Assembly: GCA_035640715.1 (NCBI GenBank)
Contig: DASQVO010000509.1
Location: 1 to 8,085 of the forward strand
Reading direction: 5' to 3'
Source: DASQVO01 sp035640715
GTDB taxonomy: Bacteria; Actinomycetota; Actinomycetes; Streptosporangiales; Streptosporangiaceae
DNA: 8,085 nt
In this document: piece by piece, positions 4,837 to 8,085 of the stretch
How positions within the stretch are numbered: the stretch's first letter is position 1
Layout of the letters: each line of letters begins with the position of its first letter
Program-made: the position numbers and the translations under genes
The notes under the pieces: model-generated
The model's input: only the letters and a program-made list of their open reading frames with translations
Database searches by the model: none
What the model was told of the DNA's origin: nothing

Positions 4837-6333
4837 GTGCCCACACTGACCGATCTGGCCAGGCGCCACACGAACCTGACCAATGCGGACCTGGAGTGGC
4901 TGCATGCGCTGGTGTCGGACTGGCAGCTGCTCGCCGACCTGTCCTTTGCCGACCTGATCCTGTGGGCGCAGCTGCGGGACGGCAGCGGCTGGATAGCGCT
5001 GGCCCAGATGCGGCCAACAACCGGGCCCACATCGTTCCAGGACGACGTGGTGGGCACCCTCGCCGGGCCCAGTGACAAACCGCTGCTGGATACGGCCAGG
5101 GATGAGCGCAGGATCTGGCGGGAAAGCGACCCCGACTGGACGACGGGCGTACCGGTACGGGCGGAGACGATCCCGGTGACCCGGGCGGACCAGGTCATCG
5201 CCGTGATCGAGCGGAACACGAACCTTAATTCCGCCCGCACGCCCAGCCGCCTCGAGCTGACCTACCTGCAGGGCGCGGATGACCTCGCGCGGATGATTGC
5301 CGAGGGGACGTTCCCGTTCGACGGCGAGGAAGCCACGCTCGTACGGTCGCCACGGGTCGGTGACGGGATGCTCCGCCTCGGGCGGGCAGGACGGGTCACG
5401 TACGCGAGCCCGAACGCGCTATCCGCGTTCCGCAGACTCGGCCTCTCCACCGACCTTGTCGGAGCGGAGCTCGGGCCGGTGGCCGCGAAGCTGTGCGCGC
5501 CGGGCGAGCCGCTCGACGAGTCGCTGATGCTCATCGCGTGTGGCCGGGCGCCGCGGGAAACGGAGCTCGAGGGCAACGGCTCGATCGTGCAGCTGCGCGC
5601 TATCCCGCTGATCGTCGGCGGGGGCAGGACCGGTGCCCTCGTGCTCGTGCGCGACGTCACCGAGCTGCGCCGCACGGAACGCGAGCTGATGACGAAGGAC
5701 GCCACGATCCGCGAGATCCATCACCGCGTGAAGAACAACCTGCAGACCGTCGCTGCCTTGCTCCGTCTGCAGGCACGACGGCTGCGCGGGCCCGAGGCGA
5801 GAGCGGCGCTCGAGGACGCCGTGCGCCGTGTCGGGTCGATCGCGATCGTGCACGAGACCCTGTCTCATGCACCCGACGAAATCGTTGACTTCGATGATGT
5901 CGCTGGTCGCGTCGCGACGATGGCGACCGAGGTTGCGGTGACCGAGATCCGTGTGACACCCAAGGTGACGGGCACGTTCGGCCTGCTTCCCGCGTATGTG
6001 GCGATGCCGCTCGCGATGGTACTCACCGAACTCCTGCAGAACGCGCTGCAGCATGGCTTCGCCTATCCCGAGCCGTTCCGCAACGCGGGACAGCAGCTCA
6101 CGGGGATCGTCGAGGTAAGCGCCGTGCGCGGACCGGACCGGCTCACTGTCATGGTTGCCGACGATGGCGTCGGCCTGCCGGAAGGATTCGACCCCGAATC
6201 CACGACCTCTCTCGGGCTTCAGATCGTTCGCACGCTTGTCGTCGGGGAACTCGGCGGCAAGCTGGAAATCACGCCGAGGCCTGAGGGCGGGACCCAGGCC
6301 CTAGTGGACCTTCCCGTCGTCAGCGTCGACTAG
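4837..6333 (+). CDS. pdtaS: Two-component sensor histidine kinase, PdtaS-type (GAF-PAS-HisKA_2-HATPase)
   Basis: A soluble histidine kinase that autophosphorylates and, in the mycobacterial system, passes phosphate to the ANTAR RNA-binding regulator PdtaR; no pdtaR lies in this window. The 498 residues lack membrane segments. Order: N-terminal GAF-type sensor domain (about 1-150, with DWQLLADLSFADLILW at 29-44), PAS domain (about 176-275, VTYASPNALSAF at 187-198), HisKA_2 dimerisation domain with IREIHHRVKNNLQTVAALLR (291-310; His295/His296 in the phosphoacceptor motif), then the ATPase with N-box TELLQNALQHGF (397-408), G1 box DDGVGLPEGF (442-451) and SLGLQIVRTL (458-467). These match M. tuberculosis PdtaS closely along the whole length, including the N-terminus, which supports the GTG start at 4837. 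Divergent from bioF, convergent with whiB1. Confidence 0.95.
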   Translation: MPTLTDLARRHTNLTNADLEWLHALVSDWQLLADLSFADLILWAQLRDGSGWIALAQMRPTTGPTSFQDDVVGTLAGPSDKPLLDTARDERRIWRESDPDWTTGVPVRAETIPVTRADQVIAVIERNTNLNSARTPSRLELTYLQGADDLARMIAEGTFPFDGEEATLVRSPRVGDGMLRLGRAGRVTYASPNALSAFRRLGLSTDLVGAELGPVAAKLCAPGEPLDESLMLIACGRAPRETELEGNGSIVQLRAIPLIVGGGRTGALVLVRDVTELRRTERELMTKDATIREIHHRVKNNLQTVAALLRLQARRLRGPEARAALEDAVRRVGSIAIVHETLSHAPDEIVDFDDVAGRVATMATEVAVTEIRVTPKVTGTFGLLPAYVAMPLAMVLTELLQNALQHGFAYPEPFRNAGQQLTGIVEVSAVRGPDRLTVMVADDGVGLPEGFDPESTTSLGLQIVRTLVVGELGGKLEITPRPEGGTQALVDLPVVSVD

Positions 6334-6383
6334 CCGCCAGCCAGCCGCCGGGCCATCGAGCCGTGCTCAGGACGTATACCAGG

Positions 6384-6400
6384 CGCGGCTATTCGCCGCG
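6384..6400 (+). terminator. Hairpin downstream of pdtaS, possible terminator
   Basis: A 6-bp perfect stem CGCGGC/GCCGCG with a 5-nt TATTC loop, beginning 51 nt past the pdtaS stop. No U-tract follows. Directly after it come two overlapping palindromes, TGACGTCA (6401-6408) and CATGATCATG (6407-6416). Confidence 0.4.
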
Positions 6401-6460
6401 TGACGTCATGATCATGGGCTGTTTTCGCTATGCCGAGGTCGTTTTTCCGGAGTCAGGGCG

Positions 6461-6475
6461 GGCTCGCGCGGAGCC
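6461..6475. terminator. Short GC hairpin in the pdtaS/whiB1 convergent gap
   Basis: A 5-bp stem GGCTC/GAGCC with loop GCGCG, between the 3' ends of pdtaS and whiB1. It may add to termination from either side. A T-run (6441-6445) stands nearby but does not directly follow a stem on the plus strand. Confidence 0.3.
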
Positions 6476-6488
6476 GGGGCGCAGCCGC

Positions 6489-6518
6489 CGGGCACGCTCA
6501 CACGTGCGAGCGTGCCCG
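6489..6518. terminator. 11-bp hairpin overlapping the whiB1 stop codon
   Basis: Perfect stem CGGGCACGCTC (6489-6499) with GAGCGTGCCCG (6508-6518) and an 8-nt loop. The whiB1 TGA (6500-6498) sits at the loop-stem junction, so the last whiB1 codons form one arm. As a symmetric hairpin it could terminate whiB1 and also block plus-strand transcripts from pdtaS. Confidence 0.6.
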
Positions 6519-6752
6519 TAGACGCAGGACCCGCCGCTTCAGCGCGCGCCGCTCATCCTCGCTCATCCCGCCCCAGACGCCGGCGTCCTGGCCCGAGTCG
6601 ATCGCCCAGTGCAGACACGGCTCCATTACGGGGCACCGATGGCATACCTTCTTGGCTTCCTCGATCTGGAGCAGCGCAGGACCGGTGTTTCCGATCGGGA
6701 AGAACAGCTCAGGATCTACATCACGGCAGGCGGCGTTGTTACGCCAATCCAT
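6498..6752 (-). CDS. whiB1: WhiB1-type iron-sulfur transcriptional regulator
   Basis: An 84-residue WhiB protein. It binds a [4Fe-4S] cluster through Cys9, Cys37, Cys40 and Cys46 (CRD at 9-11, CHRCPVMEPC at 37-46) and has the WhiB GVWGGMSEDERRALKRR turn and basic DNA-contact region (58-74). In M. tuberculosis WhiB1 is essential, binds the primary sigma factor SigA and reacts with nitric oxide. Length, cysteine spacing and the MDWR start equal mycobacterial WhiB1. The frame opens further to 6785 (11 extra codons), but GAAGGAG (6761-6767), 8 nt before the ATG at 6752, and homology fix the shorter start. Downstream of the lipid kinase on the same strand, probably with its own promoter because about 360 nt including hairpins intervene. 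A CRP-like box lies 62-77 nt upstream. Very confident. Confidence 0.96.
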   Translation of the reverse strand: MDWRNNAACRDVDPELFFPIGNTGPALLQIEEAKKVCHRCPVMEPCLHWAIDSGQDAGVWGGMSEDERRALKRRVLRLRARSHV

Positions 6753-6760
6753 GAGGTCCA

Positions 6761-6767
6761 CTCCTTC
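6761..6767 (-). promoter_or_regulatory. Ribosome binding site fixing the whiB1 start
   Basis: Minus strand GAAGGAG, 8 nt before the ATG at 6752. It lies inside the longer open frame that begins at 6785, so it decides for the 84-residue product. Confidence 0.85.
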
Positions 6768-6813
6768 GGGGCGTGACGGCCGCACAGGCGCGGTGCGTCC
6801 GCTTCTCAGTGCT

Positions 6814-6829
6814 TGTGAAGTATTTCACG
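6814..6829. promoter_or_regulatory. CRP-like operator TGTGA-N6-TCACG upstream of whiB1
   Basis: Plus strand TGTGAAGTATTTCACG matches the classic CRP/FNR-type pattern TGTGA-N6-TCACA at 9 of 10 defined positions; its core GTGAA-N4-TTCAC is perfectly symmetric. A weaker second box, TGTGA-N6-TCGTG, overlaps on the minus strand (6841-6826). In M. tuberculosis the cAMP receptor protein Rv3676 controls whiB1, so the position fits. I could not find a convincing -10 element to place the start site. Confidence 0.6.
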
Positions 6830-6840
6830 AGCTATGTCAC

Positions 6841-6868
6841 ATATCTGGTGGAATCCAAATCCACATAT
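6841..6868. promoter_or_regulatory. Interrupted inverted repeat in the whiB1 upstream region
   Basis: ATAT and GTGGA (6841-6852) pair with TCCAC and ATAT (6860-6868), with a 3-nt bulge. It lies in the AT-richest stretch of the window, beside the CRP-like box. The neighbouring minus-strand TAATAT (6870-6865) could be a -10 element. The rest of 6870-7020 shows no gene or clear site. Confidence 0.3.
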
Positions 6869-7027
6869 TAGTACGATGCCGATCAAAACCCGCCCAAAGC
6901 TGCTTCTTAGCCCAGGCGCGTTCAGGACAGCGGGAAAAACTGCCGTTCAGGGCGGCGGCACGTGGAAACCACCCGGCGACATCGCTTAAAGCCTCTCAAG
7001 TGCGCAGGCCATTACGCAAGGGGGCGC

Positions 7028-7062
7028 AGCGATGATCTACGCTTTTTCAGCGTAAGATCGCT
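7028..7062 (-). terminator. Hairpin between the lipid kinase and whiB1, possible terminator
   Basis: AGCGAT and TACGCT (7028-7043) pair with AGCGTA and ATCGCT (7049-7062), giving two 6-bp stems separated by a small internal loop and a TTTTC loop. It starts 50 nt past the lipid kinase stop and supports separate transcription of whiB1. Confidence 0.5.
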
Positions 7063-7071
7063 CACATTTGC

Positions 7072-7103
7072 CTGCTGGTGTGCTCGCCGAGGCACTGCCA
7101 GCC
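7072..7103 (-). terminator. Imperfect hairpin directly after the lipid kinase stop
   Basis: On the minus strand GCTGG-CA-GTGC pairs with GCAC-A-CCAGC around a CTCGGCGA loop, about 10 nt after the TGA at 7114-7112. It is weaker than the 7028-7062 hairpin; together they may form a tandem terminator. Confidence 0.35.
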
Positions 7104-7111
7104 TGCCGCAA

Positions 7112-8077
7112 TCATGCGATCACGCGCAGCGCATCCGGCGCGTAGCGGAACGTCACGGCTTCCGGCTCGCCCACATACTCCCCGTCCACTTGCAGCGCGA
7201 CAGGCCGCTGTGAATACACCGTCAGCTCGGGCTCATCGTGCAGGCTCACGACGTACTTCCCGGTTGGCGCTCGCCCCGAGCGGCGTGCCATCTGGCGTAT
7301 TGCATTCAGCGTGGAAAACGTCCGCAGCCGCCGGAGGCCGAACAGGTCGAGGCCGGTATTGAAGCTGGCATTAGGCGTCGGGCTCATCGGGCGGCGGCCC
7401 AGGTAGGTCCACGGTGTGGTGTTGGCGATGATCGCCATGGCCAGGCCGTCGACGGCGGTCCCGCTATTCGCCTTCAGCGTCAGGGCCGGGTGACGGCGGT
7501 CAGTGAACTGGTAGTACTGCCGCAGCGCTGTCCATATGTACAGGCCCGGTGATGCCCGCCGGCCGCGGGCGCGCAATTCCGCGACGGCCCGGACCACTTC
7601 CGCGTCCCATCCCAGGCCGGCGTTGAACGTGAAGTACCGGTCGCCTGCCATGCCGAGCCCGATCGTCCGGGTCGTTCCCGCGACGAGATGTGAGCCGATC
7701 CGCTCGACGGCCGCGGCCGGATCGGCTGGCAGGCCGAGCGCGCGCGCGAAGACGTTGGCGTTCCCACCCGGGAGGGCAGCGATGGGGGGCAAGCGCCCGG
7801 CCGTCGGCGTGGGCGGGACGTGGCCGTCCCGGACGGGCACTTCCCGCATGAGCCCGTTCACGACCTCGTTGATTGTCCCGTCACCGCTGAGCACAAGCAC
7901 CGCGTCCCGGCCCTCGGTGACGGCAGCCGCCGCGAGATCGCCGGCGTGCCCCCGGTAGCGTGTTGCTACAGTCTCGATCTCTACCCGGGCCGCGAGGGAG
8001 CGCACGATGAAGTCCAGGACGGGCCTCGTCGTCGACGTCGCCTGCGGGTTGAAGATCAGTAGCGCGTGCACGCGCAT
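7112..8077 (-). CDS. Diacylglycerol kinase family lipid kinase (DAGK catalytic domain)
   Basis: A soluble, membrane-associating lipid kinase of the DgkB/YegS/BmrU type that transfers phosphate from a nucleotide to a lipid hydroxyl, probably diacylglycerol or a related lipid; the substrate cannot be read from sequence. The 321 residues match the family length. Motifs: FNPQAT (9-14), LSGDGTINEVVNGL (63-76) with the nucleotide-binding GDGT, LPGGNANVFARALGLP (102-117) with GGNAN in place of the commoner GGTAN, NAGLGWDAEVV (152-162), and the C-terminal lobe LQVDGEYVGE (295-304). No membrane helices or signal peptide. The start at 8077 is the natural one, since the family begins at the first beta strand; its ribosome site lies beyond the right edge (only 8 nt remain). 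Upstream of whiB1 on the same strand; I recall M. tuberculosis having a similar-length gene (Rv3218) at this place. Confidence 0.93.
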   Translation of the reverse strand: MRVHALLIFNPQATSTTRPVLDFIVRSLAARVEIETVATRYRGHAGDLAAAAVTEGRDAVLVLSGDGTINEVVNGLMREVPVRDGHVPPTPTAGRLPPIAALPGGNANVFARALGLPADPAAAVERIGSHLVAGTTRTIGLGMAGDRYFTFNAGLGWDAEVVRAVAELRARGRRASPGLYIWTALRQYYQFTDRRHPALTLKANSGTAVDGLAMAIIANTTPWTYLGRRPMSPTPNASFNTGLDLFGLRRLRTFSTLNAIRQMARRSGRAPTGKYVVSLHDEPELTVYSQRPVALQVDGEYVGEPEAVTFRYAPDALRVIA

Positions 8078-8085
8078 AGGCTAAT

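Noticed and set aside
5419..6054. A 211-codon minus-strand open frame inside pdtaS
   Set aside because: Antisense to a full-length, motif-complete kinase; no independent evidence.
6753..6785. An 11-codon N-terminal extension of whiB1
   Set aside because: It contains the Shine-Dalgarno for the inner ATG, and the 84-residue form equals the family length.
6430..7035. A 201-codon plus-strand open frame over whiB1
   Set aside because: Antisense to whiB1 and its upstream region; no ribosome site or domain.
6334..7111. Search for a tRNA, small RNA or riboswitch in the intergenic gaps
   Set aside because: Hairpins are present, but there is no cloverleaf, no conserved aptamer core that I recognise, and no promoter-terminator pair defining an RNA gene.

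Overview
The window is high-GC DNA with strong third-position GC bias. It carries two genes confined to Actinobacteria: a WhiB1-type iron-sulfur regulator and a PdtaS-type cytosolic histidine kinase. The source is therefore an actinomycete. The WhiB1 and PdtaS sequences closely resemble the mycobacterial proteins as I remember them, but the setting (a DasR-like regulator inside a biotin operon) is not mycobacterial. I cannot name the genus.

Layout, left to right. Positions 1-1330 (minus strand): a two-gene transport operon, a 69-aa DUF3311 membrane protein overlapping by ATGA a sodium:solute symporter of the monocarboxylate-permease type that runs off the left edge. Positions 1331-1626: a gap with a strong hairpin (1481-1509). 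Positions 1627-4518 (minus strand): a compact cluster read bioF, then a GntR/HutC regulator closely resembling DasR, then bioD. The regulator frame runs 128 nt into bioD out of phase. Positions 4519-4836: a divergent intergenic region packed with repeats, including an inverted pair of modules spanning 4529-4751. Positions 4837-6333 (plus strand): pdtaS. Positions 6334-6497: a convergent gap with several hairpins. Positions 6498-6752 (minus strand): whiB1. Positions 6753-7111: an AT-richer whiB1 upstream region with a CRP-like box. Positions 7112-8077 (minus strand): a diacylglycerol-kinase-family lipid kinase.

How the genes fit together. BioF makes 8-amino-7-oxononanoate and BioD makes dethiobiotin; bioA and bioB are not here, so the pathway is split. 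The regulator between bioF and bioD should be cotranscribed with them. Its DasR-like sequence would suggest an amino-sugar-phosphate effector, while its position suggests control of biotin synthesis; that conflict is the most interesting biological question here. The right half (lipid kinase, whiB1, convergent pdtaS) looks like a conserved actinobacterial block matching the whiB1/pdtaS neighbourhood of Mycobacterium tuberculosis.

I see no tRNA, rRNA, CRISPR array, transposase gene or phage gene. Two reading-frame oddities (the regulator/bioD overlap and the bioF start) could be biology or single-base sequence errors, and should be checked first.
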